Shown: positions 53,686 through 64,000 of the stretch, one piece after another
How the letters are laid out: every line of letters begins with the position of its first letter
Numbering within the stretch: the first letter of the stretch is position 1
Source of the DNA: Oceanobacillus indicireducens
Lineage (GTDB): Bacteria > Bacillota > Bacilli > Bacillales > Amphibacillaceae
DNA length: 64,000 nt
Assembly: GCF_014647195.1 (NCBI RefSeq)
Contig: NZ_BMOS01000011.1
Span: 2,858-66,857 of the forward strand
Direction of reading: 5' to 3'
Notes under the pieces: generated by a model
Database searches by the model: none
What the model was told of the DNA's origin: nothing
The model's input: the letters and a program-made list of their open reading frames with translations, nothing else
Translations under genes and position numbers: made by a program

Positions 53686-53919
53686 ATGGTGATGAATGAT
53701 ATGCAGGAAAAAGTAAACATAACAACGGAATATATAACGCTTGGTCAGTTGATTAAAGTTCTTAATATCCTTGAATCCGGCGGGATGGTCAAAGCTTATC
53801 TAAAAGATGTCGGGGCTAATGTAAACGGAGAATTGGAACATCGCCGCGGCCGGAAACTGTATCCAGGTGACACGGTCGAAATCGAAGGAAATGCTTATAT
53901 CGTAAGTGCCGAGGACTAG
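53686..53919 (+). CDS. yaaA: S4-domain RNA-binding protein YaaA
   Basis: The 77-residue protein has an S4-like RNA-binding fold ('[20 protein letters not shown]', '[20 protein letters not shown]'). In B. subtilis it is linked to late 50S assembly or translation. The ATG chosen at 53686 lacks a good ribosome site; ATGs at 53692 and 53701 are possible. It ends six bases before recF. Confidence 0.9.
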   Translation: MVMNDMQEKVNITTEYITLGQLIKVLNILESGGMVKAYLKDVGANVNGELEHRRGRKLYPGDTVEIEGNAYIVSAED

Positions 53920-53924
53920 ATTGC

Positions 53925-55046
53925 ATGCATATCGAACAGCTAGTCCTTAAAAACTTTAGAAATTATGATGAGCTCACCCTTACATTTGATGATAAGGTCA
54001 ATGTCATTATCGGGGAGAATGCCCAAGGCAAGACAAATCTCATGGAAGCAATCTATTGTCTAGCCTTTACAAAGTCTCACCGGACAACGAAGGAAAAAGA
54101 ACTTATTCAATGGGACAAAGAATATGCTAAAATAGAAGGTAGAGTAAAAAAGAAAAGTCAGGTCCTTCCCCTTGAGATGATTATCTCGACGAAGGGAAAG
54201 AAAGCAAAACTAAATCATCTGGAGCAACGCAGATTAAGTGATTTCATTGGTGCACTCAATGTCGTCATGTTTGCCCCCGAGGATCTGACGCTTGTAAAAG
54301 GTCCTCCCCAAGCCCGCAGACGGTTTATTGATATGGAGCTCGGGCAAATCCAGGCGACATATATTTATCATTTAGCACAGTATCAAAAAATTTTAAAACA
54401 GCGCAATTCTCTTCTGAAACAATTACAGCGCCAGGCTAGTACTCAAGTTACCATGCTTGAGATCCTTACCGACCAGTTGATCCAGCATGCTGCGATCATT
54501 TTAGCGAAACGGTTCAGCTTTTTAAAACTGTTAAGAAAATGGGCAGCACCGCTTCATCATCAAATCAGTCAAGAACTTGAAGAGCTGGAAATTAAATACG
54601 ATGCAAGTGTCGATGTATCTGAGCAGGATAGCGAAGAAGAAATCGAAACGGCTTTTCAGAATAAATTCGAAGAGATACAAGAAAAGGAAATCGAACGTGG
54701 AACAAGTCTGATTGGTCCCCACCGCGATGATTTAATCTTTTACGTGAATGGGATGGATGTTCAGACTTATGGCTCCCAAGGGCAACAACGTACAACCGCC
54801 CTTTCTTTAAAACTCGCAGAAATCGAATTGATTCACCATGAAGTCGGCGAATATCCGATTTTACTGTTAGATGATGTATTAAGTGAGCTGGATGACTTTA
54901 GACAATCCCATTTATTAAATACCATTCAAGGAAAAGTACAGACCTTTGTTTCGACAACAAGCGTTGATGGTATTCATCATGAAACATTGAAAGAAGCAGA
55001 ATTGTTCCGAGTAACAAATGGAACTGTAACTGTAGAAAAGCACTAA
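53925..55046 (+). CDS. recF: DNA replication and repair protein RecF
   Basis: The 373-residue SMC-like ATPase has Walker A '[14 protein letters not shown]' at residues 30-43, signature '[20 protein letters not shown]' near 290, and Walker B '[14 protein letters not shown]' near 318. It helps load RecA at gaps. The order dnaN-yaaA-recF is standard. Confidence 0.98.
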   Translation: MHIEQLVLKNFRNYDELTLTFDDKVNVIIGENAQGKTNLMEAIYCLAFTKSHRTTKEKELIQWDKEYAKIEGRVKKKSQVLPLEMIISTKGKKAKLNHLEQRRLSDFIGALNVVMFAPEDLTLVKGPPQARRRFIDMELGQIQATYIYHLAQYQKILKQRNSLLKQLQRQASTQVTMLEILTDQLIQHAAIILAKRFSFLKLLRKWAAPLHHQISQELEELEIKYDASVDVSEQDSEEEIETAFQNKFEEIQEKEIERGTSLIGPHRDDLIFYVNGMDVQTYGSQGQQRTTALSLKLAEIELIHHEVGEYPILLLDDVLSELDDFRQSHLLNTIQGKVQTFVSTTSVDGIHHETLKEAELFRVTNGTVTVEKH

Positions 55047-55066
55047 AGGAGGTCCTAACTTACCTT

Positions 55067-55333
55067 ATGTTTATTGATATAGGAAATGGGAATGTCATAC
55101 AATCCTCAACAATTATTGCAATAATTGATTACGAGCTCATCTCCTCATCTGTGCTCTTACAAGAAATGATAGACAATGCCAATCAGGAAAAAACACTAAA
55201 GGGACCTACTAACCATGCGAAATCAATGATGGTCACAACAGAAGGAACCTACGTCAGCACCCTATCGGTAGCAACCCTAAAAAAACGCACAAGCATCATA
55301 GCAACCATCAAACACATGGAAGACTATTACTAG
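55067..55333 (+). CDS. remB: Extracellular matrix regulator RemB (YaaB)
   Basis: An 88-residue DUF370-type protein: 'MFIDIGNGNVIQSSTIIAI', 'MIDNANQEKTLKGPTNHAKS' and 'TLKKRTSIIA'. RemA/RemB proteins activate biofilm matrix genes in B. subtilis; RemB is the paralog between recF and gyrB. ATG 55067 is 20 bases after recF with an AAAGGAGG site further upstream. Confidence 0.92.
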   Translation: MFIDIGNGNVIQSSTIIAIIDYELISSSVLLQEMIDNANQEKTLKGPTNHAKSMMVTTEGTYVSTLSVATLKKRTSIIATIKHMEDYY

Positions 55334-55487
55334 CATCTTGCTATTTTTATCACGTATTAACGGTATAATTTCTCTTTAAACTGATGTAGTATATAAGCGT
55401 TTTTCTGGGAGCATTTCCGATGCCTTGAGAAACCCCAATGGGGACCCTAGAAAGAAAGTCACCATACAGCAAAATAAATTTAAGTAA

Positions 55488-57437
<1,950 letters not shown>

Positions 57438-57489
57438 AATTTGGAAATGAAGAGGACTGGGGCAATTTGCTCCCCTCTTTCGTTTCTTC

Positions 57490-57816
57490 TGTAGATAGAA
57501 AACTATAAGAACAAAGTGCTGTGGATAACTATGAACACTGGCATTACCCACGTCCGCTCTGCGCCCACCAACTAGCAAACTTCACACTCCTCCAATCGAT
57601 AAAGAAGACTTGCCGAGTGGTCTTTGTGAGGCTTAGTCGCCCTTATACCCTTGTGGTGAAAGTCAACATCAACTCACTATCGTCGCCTGAGTTTCCTTTA
57701 TCTCATTCCGGAGTGCTCCAGTTTGTACGTTGCTACGACGCACAGGATGTGCTAGTGCAGGTGTTGCGACAGGACGTCGCGTTTTTAACCTGCAAGGGCG
57801 CTTGCGCCTTTGTTCT
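57490..57816 (+). repeat. Origin-type intergenic repeat between gyrB and gyrA
   Basis: Ends: AGAAAACTATAAGAACAAAG with an exact DnaA box TGTGGATAA (57520-57528), and GGGCGCTTGCGCCTTTGTTC. Shared blocks with the 50.0-kb copy, inverted: ATCGATAAAGAAGACTTGCC, GAGTGGTCTTTGTGAG, TTTATCTCATTCCGG, TTGCTACGACGCACAGGATG. It fills the gyrB-gyrA gap of about 420 bases. Confidence 0.8.
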
Positions 57817-57855
57817 ACGGGGAAAATGAGTTTTCCCGACTAGGAGGTAACAGAA

Positions 57856-60411
57856 ATGGCTGAAGAACACAGGAATGTACAGGAAATAAATATTAGTCAG
57901 GAAATGCGGACATCTTTCCTTGATTATTCAATGAGTGTTATTGTATCGAGGGCTTTACCCGATGTACGCGACGGCATGAAGCCGGTTCACCGCAGGATCA
58001 TCTATGCGATGAATGATTTAGGCATGACCCCGGATAAAGCATATAAAAAATCCGCCCGTATCGTCGGTGAAGTAATCGGTAAGTATCACCCGCATGGTGA
58101 CTCTGCCGTTTATGACACGATGGTGCGGATGGCACAGGATTTCAGCTATCGTCATATGCTTGTCGATGGTCATGGGAACTTTGGTTCGGTTGATGGTGAC
58201 CAAGCTGCGGCAATGCGTTATACTGAGGCAAGACTATCAAAAATATCAATGGAATTAGTCCGTGATTTGAATAAAGATACGGTTGATTTCAGAGATAACT
58301 ATGATGGTTCAGAGCGGGAACCAGCTGTTTTCCCTGCCCGTTTTCCTAACTTGCTAGTGAATGGAACGTCAGGGATTGCGGTCGGAATGGCAACGAATAT
58401 CCCGCCTCATAACTTAGGTGAGACAATTGACGCAGTCCTCGCTTTATCGAAGGATGAAGAGATTACAATCGAGGAATTGATGGAATATCTACCGGGACCA
58501 GACTTCCCGACAGCGGGAATCATCATTGGCAGAAGCGGTATTCGTAAAGCCTATGAAACAGGCAGAGGCTCGATTACAATGCGAGCAAAAGTTGATATTG
58601 AAGAGCATGCGAATGGCAAGTCAACAATCATCGTGACCGAATTGCCATATCAAGTGAATAAAGCGAGACTCGTAGAAAAGATTGCCGAGCTTGTCCGTGA
58701 TAAACGAATTGACGGCATTACCGATTTACGTGACGAATCAAGCCGTGAAGGTATGCGTATTGTCATGGAAATCCGCCGGGATGCCAATGCGAATGTTATT
58801 TTAAACAATTTATATAAATTTACCGCCTTGCAAACGACATTTGGTGTGAACACATTAGCACTTGTCGACGGGCAGCCGCGAATATTAAATATTAAACAGT
58901 GTCTCGAGCATTATCTCACCCACCAGGTTGAGGTCATTGAAAGGCGTACTGCTTTTGAATTGAAGAAAGCAGAAGCCCGTGCTCATATTTTAGAAGGGTT
59001 GCGGATTGCGCTTGATAATCTTGATGCTGTCATTAACTTGATTCGTAATTCGAAAACAACTGAAATTGCCCGTGAAGGGTTAATGACACAATTCAATTTA
59101 TCAGAGAAACAGGCCCAGGCCATTCTTGATATGCGACTCCAGCGCTTAACTGGCTTGGAGAGGGAAAAAATTGAAAATGAATATAATGAATTGCTCGCAC
59201 TGATTGCTGAGTTGAAAGCAATCCTTGCTGATGAAGAGAAAGTACTTGAAATCATCCGTGAAGAATTAACGGAAATTAAAGAGCGTTACAGTAATGAACG
59301 TCGTACAGAAATTGTTGCTGGCGGGATTGGCTTTTTCGAGGATGAGGACTTAATTCCGGAAGAAAATATCGTCATCACCCTCACCCATCACGGCTACATT
59401 AAACGCTTGCCAGCTTCGACGTATCGTACACAACGCCGGGGCGGCCGAGGTATTCAAGGAATGGGAACGAATGAAGACGACTTTGTTGAACAACTCGTCT
59501 CTTGTTCGACCCACGATACGATTCTCTTTTTCACGAATCGTGGAAAGGTTTATCGCTTGAAAGGATATGAAATTCCTGAATTCAGTCGAACTGCAAAAGG
59601 AATTCCAATCATCAACTTACTGCAAGTGGAAAATGACGAATGGATCAATGCAGTCATTGCGGTGGAAGAGTATGATAAAGAAGCGTATCTTATTTTTACG
59701 ACGAAATATGGAATTGCAAAACGTACATCACTTTCCATGTTTGCGAACATCCGTCGTGGCGGTTTGATTGCTGTTCATCTACGTGATGAAGATGAACTGA
59801 TTTCCGTTCGTTTATCTAATGGGAAGAAAGATATTATGATTGCAACCAAAAATGGTTATCTGATCCGCTTTGAAGAAGAGCAGATTCGCCCGATGGGAAG
59901 AACAGCAGCCGGAGTGAAAGGTATTTCCTTACGGGATGATGATGAAGTCGTCTCGATGGAAATCATTGAGCCTGGTGCAAACATTCTTCATGTGACGGAG
60001 AATGGTTACGGTAAACAGACGCCTGAAGAAGAGTACCGTAGAATTAATCGTGGCGGTAAAGGTGTCCTGACATGCAGAATTACGGATAAAACTGGTAAAG
60101 TCGTGAAGGTGAAAACAGTGACAGGTGAAGAAGACCTGATGCTCATAACGATTGCTGGTGTCTTAATCCGGATCCCAGTTGAAGAGATTTCCGAAACGGG
60201 AAGAAATGCAATGGGAGTTCGTCTCATTCGCTTGCAAGATAAGGAGCAGGTTGCGACCGTTGCTAAGATTGATGATGAAGAGGATTTGGAAATTGAAGAA
60301 GATGACTCCTCGTCAGAAGGTGAAACGGAGACGGTAATCGACCATGACAGCGACAACGCGGAAACATCAGCAATAGATGAAGATCTAAATGATGAAGATA
60401 TAGAAGAATAA
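57856..60411 (+). CDS. gyrA: DNA gyrase subunit A
   Basis: The 851-residue protein has the winged-helix active site with '[20 protein letters not shown]' (catalytic Tyr near 123) and the quinolone region '[19 protein letters not shown]' near 79-97 in its sensitive-looking form (Ser at the usual position). The GyrA-box is '[11 protein letters not shown]' near 525, followed by a six-bladed C-terminal domain. The tail after about 810 is very acidic. ATG follows AGGAGGTAACAGAA. Confidence 0.98.
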   Translation: MAEEHRNVQEINISQEMRTSFLDYSMSVIVSRALPDVRDGMKPVHRRIIYAMNDLGMTPDKAYKKSARIVGEVIGKYHPHGDSAVYDTMVRMAQDFSYRHMLVDGHGNFGSVDGDQAAAMRYTEARLSKISMELVRDLNKDTVDFRDNYDGSEREPAVFPARFPNLLVNGTSGIAVGMATNIPPHNLGETIDAVLALSKDEEITIEELMEYLPGPDFPTAGIIIGRSGIRKAYETGRGSITMRAKVDIEEHANGKSTIIVTELPYQVNKARLVEKIAELVRDKRIDGITDLRDESSREGMRIVMEIRRDANANVILNNLYKFTALQTTFGVNTLALVDGQPRILNIKQCLEHYLTHQVEVIERRTAFELKKAEARAHILEGLRIALDNLDAVINLIRNSKTTEIAREGLMTQFNLSEKQAQAILDMRLQRLTGLEREKIENEYNELLALIAELKAILADEEKVLEIIREELTEIKERYSNERRTEIVAGGIGFFEDEDLIPEENIVITLTHHGYIKRLPASTYRTQRRGGRGIQGMGTNEDDFVEQLVSCSTHDTILFFTNRGKVYRLKGYEIPEFSRTAKGIPIINLLQVENDEWINAVIAVEEYDKEAYLIFTTKYGIAKRTSLSMFANIRRGGLIAVHLRDEDELISVRLSNGKKDIMIATKNGYLIRFEEEQIRPMGRTAAGVKGISLRDDDEVVSMEIIEPGANILHVTENGYGKQTPEEEYRRINRGGKGVLTCRITDKTGKVVKVKTVTGEEDLMLITIAGVLIRIPVEEISETGRNAMGVRLIRLQDKEQVATVAKIDDEEDLEIEEDDSSSEGETETVIDHDSDNAETSAIDEDLNDEDIEE

Positions 60412-60417
60412 CGGTGT

Positions 60418-60475
60418 TGAAAGTGACTCGGGATAAACGGATACAACTATACGTTTTAGGCGAGTCACTTTTCCC
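60418..60475 (+). terminator. Terminator after gyrA
   Basis: GAAAGTGACTCG pairs with CGAGTCACTTTTC around a loop of about 30 bases; a T-rich tail follows. Confidence 0.65.
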
Positions 60476-60497
60476 ATTTTAAATTGGAGGCAGGAGT

Positions 60498-61607
60498 ATG
60501 CGTGTACATCCAACCCAATTAGTTGCAGGTAACGTGCTTTTACGGGATGTGAAGGGTAAATCTGGTCACCCGATTATGAAAGAGGGTACGATTTTAACGA
60601 ATGAACATATCACCGTCTTACATAAATTTCTAATTGAATCCGTAGAAGTCTCGAACAGGTTAGAAAACGGTGAAGCATTTATCGCGAAAGAACATGTAAA
60701 GTCTAAGGAACAGCCAAAACCCGTGGAAAGGAATATTTACCTTGAAGCAGAAGAGTCTCGCTCCTTCCCTGCCCATTACTTGGAGGTAGTGCGGGATTAT
60801 AAACAATTCTTCGCAGATTGGAATAACGGTGTTCCCATCGATATGGTAAAGGTAAGACAATCTATTCTGCCGCTGCTTGAACGAATTGGGGAATTAGACA
60901 TGGAAATATTCACCCTGCATCAATATGGGGCAGCGGAAGATTATATTTATCACCATAGTGTTGCTGTCAGTCTTCTCGCCGCATTTTTAGGAAAAGAGTT
61001 AGGCTATCGTAAAGGAGAATGGATTCAGCTTGGAGTTGCCGGCTATCTTGCGGATGCTGGAATGACCCGAATTGATTCTGATATCCTGACAAAAGGTGGA
61101 CCACTGACCGAGCAGCAAGTACAAGATATGAGAAATCACTCGACGTACTCTTACCGGATGGTGGAAAATTTGACTGGCTTATCGAAAACAGGGAAAATCG
61201 CTATTCTTCAACACCATGAACGGATGGACGGGAGCGGTTATCCACTAGGGATACGCAATGAACAGATCAATACCTTTGCCCGGATACTAGCTGTTTGTGA
61301 TACATATCATGCAATGACAAGTGATCGCATGTTTAAAGCGAAACAATCCATTTTTAAAGCACTGGATGAGCTATTTCAGGAGCGTTATACAAAGTTAGAT
61401 CTGGAGATTGTCCACTCTTTTATTGAAAGTTTGGCGAAGCGGGCCGTCGGAAAAACCGTCCACCTGACGAATCATAAGACAGGGGAAATTGTGTACTTTG
61501 ATGACGATCACCCTGCATCTCCTTTAGTGAAATTACATGAAACCGGTGAAATCATTAGCTTACAGATGAATCCTGAATTACAAATTGAGGAGATTATTTT
61601 AGATTAG
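60498..61607 (+). CDS. HD-GYP-like protein with a degenerate HD motif
   Basis: The 369-residue protein has an N-terminal regulatory segment (about 1-110) and an HD-GYP-type domain (about 140-330). The GYP part is present in 'LQHHERMDGSGYPLGIRNEQ', and the first His is in 'YIYHHSVAVSLL'. The position of the metal-binding 'HD' reads 'GYLADAGMTRI', so the His is Ala. Active HD-GYP enzymes hydrolyse c-di-GMP; the change suggests weak or no activity, perhaps a binding role. It follows gyrA with its own AATTGGAGG site. Confidence 0.85.
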   Translation: MRVHPTQLVAGNVLLRDVKGKSGHPIMKEGTILTNEHITVLHKFLIESVEVSNRLENGEAFIAKEHVKSKEQPKPVERNIYLEAEESRSFPAHYLEVVRDYKQFFADWNNGVPIDMVKVRQSILPLLERIGELDMEIFTLHQYGAAEDYIYHHSVAVSLLAAFLGKELGYRKGEWIQLGVAGYLADAGMTRIDSDILTKGGPLTEQQVQDMRNHSTYSYRMVENLTGLSKTGKIAILQHHERMDGSGYPLGIRNEQINTFARILAVCDTYHAMTSDRMFKAKQSIFKALDELFQERYTKLDLEIVHSFIESLAKRAVGKTVHLTNHKTGEIVYFDDDHPASPLVKLHETGEIISLQMNPELQIEEIILD

Positions 61608-61791
61608 GTGGGTTTGGCGGGGATTAATCCCCGGAGGTAGTATTGTATCTTTGTGGAGCAGCTTGGTGGTAATGGAGAAGGTTTAATCACCTGAAAATCG
61701 TAGCATCCAGCCAGCATTCCCGGTAGATAACAGAGTCCCTAATCCTCTAAAAACACTGATTTATAATCATTTCGGTAGGTTAGAGCCCTTA

Positions 61792-61814
61792 TTTATTGTA
61801 TAAGAAACTATAAA
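61792..61814 (+). repeat. Solitary end of the origin-type repeat
   Basis: TTTATTGTATAAGAAACTAT and the following bases match the outer end of the 19.5-kb copy exactly over 23 bases, but no other part of the element is seen nearby. The rest of 61608-61863 shows no gene. Confidence 0.5.
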
Positions 61815-61863
61815 ATACTAATATCCAATACAGATAATCTTTACGAATGAAACAGGAGGCACT

Positions 61864-63078
61864 ATGAATAATCAATCTTTTACTCCAGTCATCATTGGAA
61901 CGGATATTAACGCCTATAATATGGCGATATCCTTCCATGAAGCCTATGATATTCATCCCATTCTTGTTGGCAAACAGGAAATGGGATTTACAAGCTTTAG
62001 TACAATCCCAGAGCGGATTGACATACACCCCGATATAACGGATAAAGGGAGATTCGTCCCGATTCTAAAAGAACTCGCGGAAAACTTACAAAATCGCAAT
62101 CATCCGTTAGTGCTCGTTGGTACGAATGATGCGTACGTCCGCTTGATTATTGAAAATGAAGAAGAACTGAAGAAATATTATCGTTTCAACTATATATCCG
62201 AAGACCTGATGAATCGGCTGCAGAAGAAAGCAAACTTCTATAAACTTTGCGAGGAGTATGGAATTGATACACCGACGACATACTTCTATGACTGTAAAGA
62301 CGATAGCCCGTTCACAGAAGAAATGACATACCCTGTCATTATTAAACCGAGTAATGGAATTGAATATTATAAACATCCGTTCACAGGTCAAGAGAAGGTC
62401 TATCGGGTAAATACGCCAGAAGAAACTGATAAGGTCATCCAAATGATTAAGAATAGCGGTTACCGGGATGAACTGATTATTCAGGATTATATTCCGGGAG
62501 ACGATACGTACATGTGGGATTCAGTTCTTTATTTAAACTCGAAAAGTAAGACTGAACTTGTTACATTTGGACAAGTTGTTTTGCAAGAGCATACGGCAAC
62601 AGCAATCGGTAATTACACGTCTGTTCTTACCCGTTACAACGAGGAAATGATGAAGAAATTACAGCAATTTCTAGAGACGGTTGGCTATGTCGGTTTTGCC
62701 AATTTCGATATAAAGTATGATGAGCGCGACGGGAAATTTAAAATCTTTGAAGTCAATATCCGTCAAGGTCGATCCAGTTATTATGTAACAGCACTCGGAC
62801 ATAATATGGCAACATATATTGTCGATGATGTTCTTCATGATAAGGAAAAACCGACGACTTATTTAAATGAGGAATATCTATTTTCCGTTGTACCACGGAT
62901 TGTGCTAAATAACTTTGTCGAAAATGAAGCAGTGAAGCAAGATGTTAAGCGGCTTGTTAAGGAGAAAAAATGGGGTAACCCCCTCTTTTACAAAAAGGAT
63001 AAGAGCTTCAAGCGTAAATTCTATATGCTGCTCAGACAAATTAACTATTACCGGAAATATAAAAATAATAAATGGTAA
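61864..63078 (+). CDS. ATP-grasp carboxylate-amine ligase
   Basis: The 404-residue protein has an N-terminal Rossmann-like part ('FTPVIIGTDINAYNMAISFH') and an ATP-grasp fold ('YPVIIKPSNGIEYYKHPFTG' near 160, 'ELIIQDYIPGDDTYMWDSVL' near 208, and 'FKIFEVNIRQGRSSYYVTAL' near 300 with the metal-binding Glu/Asn). It resembles the D-aspartate ligase-like group that acts on peptidoglycan precursors; the substrate here is not determined. ATG follows AACAGGAGGCACT. A terminator follows. Confidence 0.85.
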   Translation: MNNQSFTPVIIGTDINAYNMAISFHEAYDIHPILVGKQEMGFTSFSTIPERIDIHPDITDKGRFVPILKELAENLQNRNHPLVLVGTNDAYVRLIIENEEELKKYYRFNYISEDLMNRLQKKANFYKLCEEYGIDTPTTYFYDCKDDSPFTEEMTYPVIIKPSNGIEYYKHPFTGQEKVYRVNTPEETDKVIQMIKNSGYRDELIIQDYIPGDDTYMWDSVLYLNSKSKTELVTFGQVVLQEHTATAIGNYTSVLTRYNEEMMKKLQQFLETVGYVGFANFDIKYDERDGKFKIFEVNIRQGRSSYYVTALGHNMATYIVDDVLHDKEKPTTYLNEEYLFSVVPRIVLNNFVENEAVKQDVKRLVKEKKWGNPLFYKKDKSFKRKFYMLLRQINYYRKYKNNKW

Positions 63079-63109
63079 AATCCCCAGAATACCCTGGGGA
63101 TTTTTTCTA
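63079..63109 (+). terminator. Terminator of ATP-grasp gene
   Basis: AAAATCCCCAG pairs with CCTGGGGATTTT and is followed by further T residues. Confidence 0.9.
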
Positions 63110-63253
63110 GCGATAGTACTAAATTCCAGCTGGGAGAATTTCGAATCTACTTACTATTCCTATTAAATTCGAACTGGTTGAAAAACGTCAAGAATTGGCG
63201 TAAAGTAAATAAAAATAGCTAAGCTAAACGAGAAAGATTGAAGAATATATTAG

Positions 63254-64000
<747 letters not shown>

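Noticed and set aside
57521-57829. 102-codon ORF in the gyrB-gyrA gap
   Set aside because: It lies wholly in the intergenic repeat and is not preserved in the inverted copy.

Overview
The window is the replication-origin region of a low-GC, endospore-forming Firmicute of the Bacillaceae. The order rpmH-dnaA-dnaN-yaaA-recF-remB-gyrB-gyrA on the right, and rnpA-yidC-jag-mnmE-mnmG-rsmG-noc-soj-spo0J-yyaC-ychF-rpsF-ssb-rpsR-gdpP-rplI-dnaB-walRKHIJ-htrA-rlmH on the left, is the Bacillus chromosomal backbone. An HD-GYP gene plus an ATP-grasp gene between gyrA and guaB (no rRNA operon there), and intergenic repeats of a kind I associate with Oceanobacillus/Virgibacillus-like genera, suggest a halotolerant relative rather than Bacillus sensu stricto (inference). 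Almost all genes point away from oriC.

Layout. 1-11.8 kb: an accessory block on the minus strand with a predicted anti-phage operon (TIGR04540-like protein, DUF499 ATPase, DUF3780 protein, DUF1156 methylase, PLD-SNF2 helicase). Downstream follow a 52-residue ORF, an XRE-like gene with a probable nonsense codon, and a DUF5677-like gene cut by the window edge. 11.8-12.4 kb is a junction zone with a frameshifted regulator and a possible transposase relic. 12.4-21.2 kb: rlmH, mobB, a Spo0E-like peptide, a CNNM/CorC protein, TraB/PrgY, an acetyltransferase, a DUF3889 protein, an ABC exporter, a dense DnaA-box cluster and htrA. 21.3-31 kb: walJIHKR, dnaB, rplI, gdpP. 31-39.7 kb: yybS, two small membrane-protein genes, rpsR-ssb-rpsF, ychF, yyzM, a YkvI-like permease, yyaC, an L7/L12-like peptide and a DUF554 protein. 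39.7-49.5 kb: parS sites, spo0J-soj, noc, rsmG, mnmG, mnmE, jag, yidC, rnpA, rpmH. 49.6-52.1 kb: bipartite oriC around dnaA. 52.1-64 kb: dnaN to guaB (cut by the edge).

Systems. Replication start and its control are all here: DnaA, two oriC box regions, the unwinding element, extra DnaA-box clusters near htrA and mnmE, Soj/Spo0J with three parS-like sites, and Noc with one candidate site. Envelope control (WalRK with WalH, WalI, WalJ, HtrA) and c-di-AMP turnover (GdpP) form a second block. The defence operon is the main accessory system. The most unusual non-coding content is three families of intergenic repeats. One family carries a DnaA-box-like sequence at one end, sits inside oriC and brackets the dnaA-gyrB segment in inverted orientation. 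I saw no rRNA or tRNA gene and no CRISPR array.
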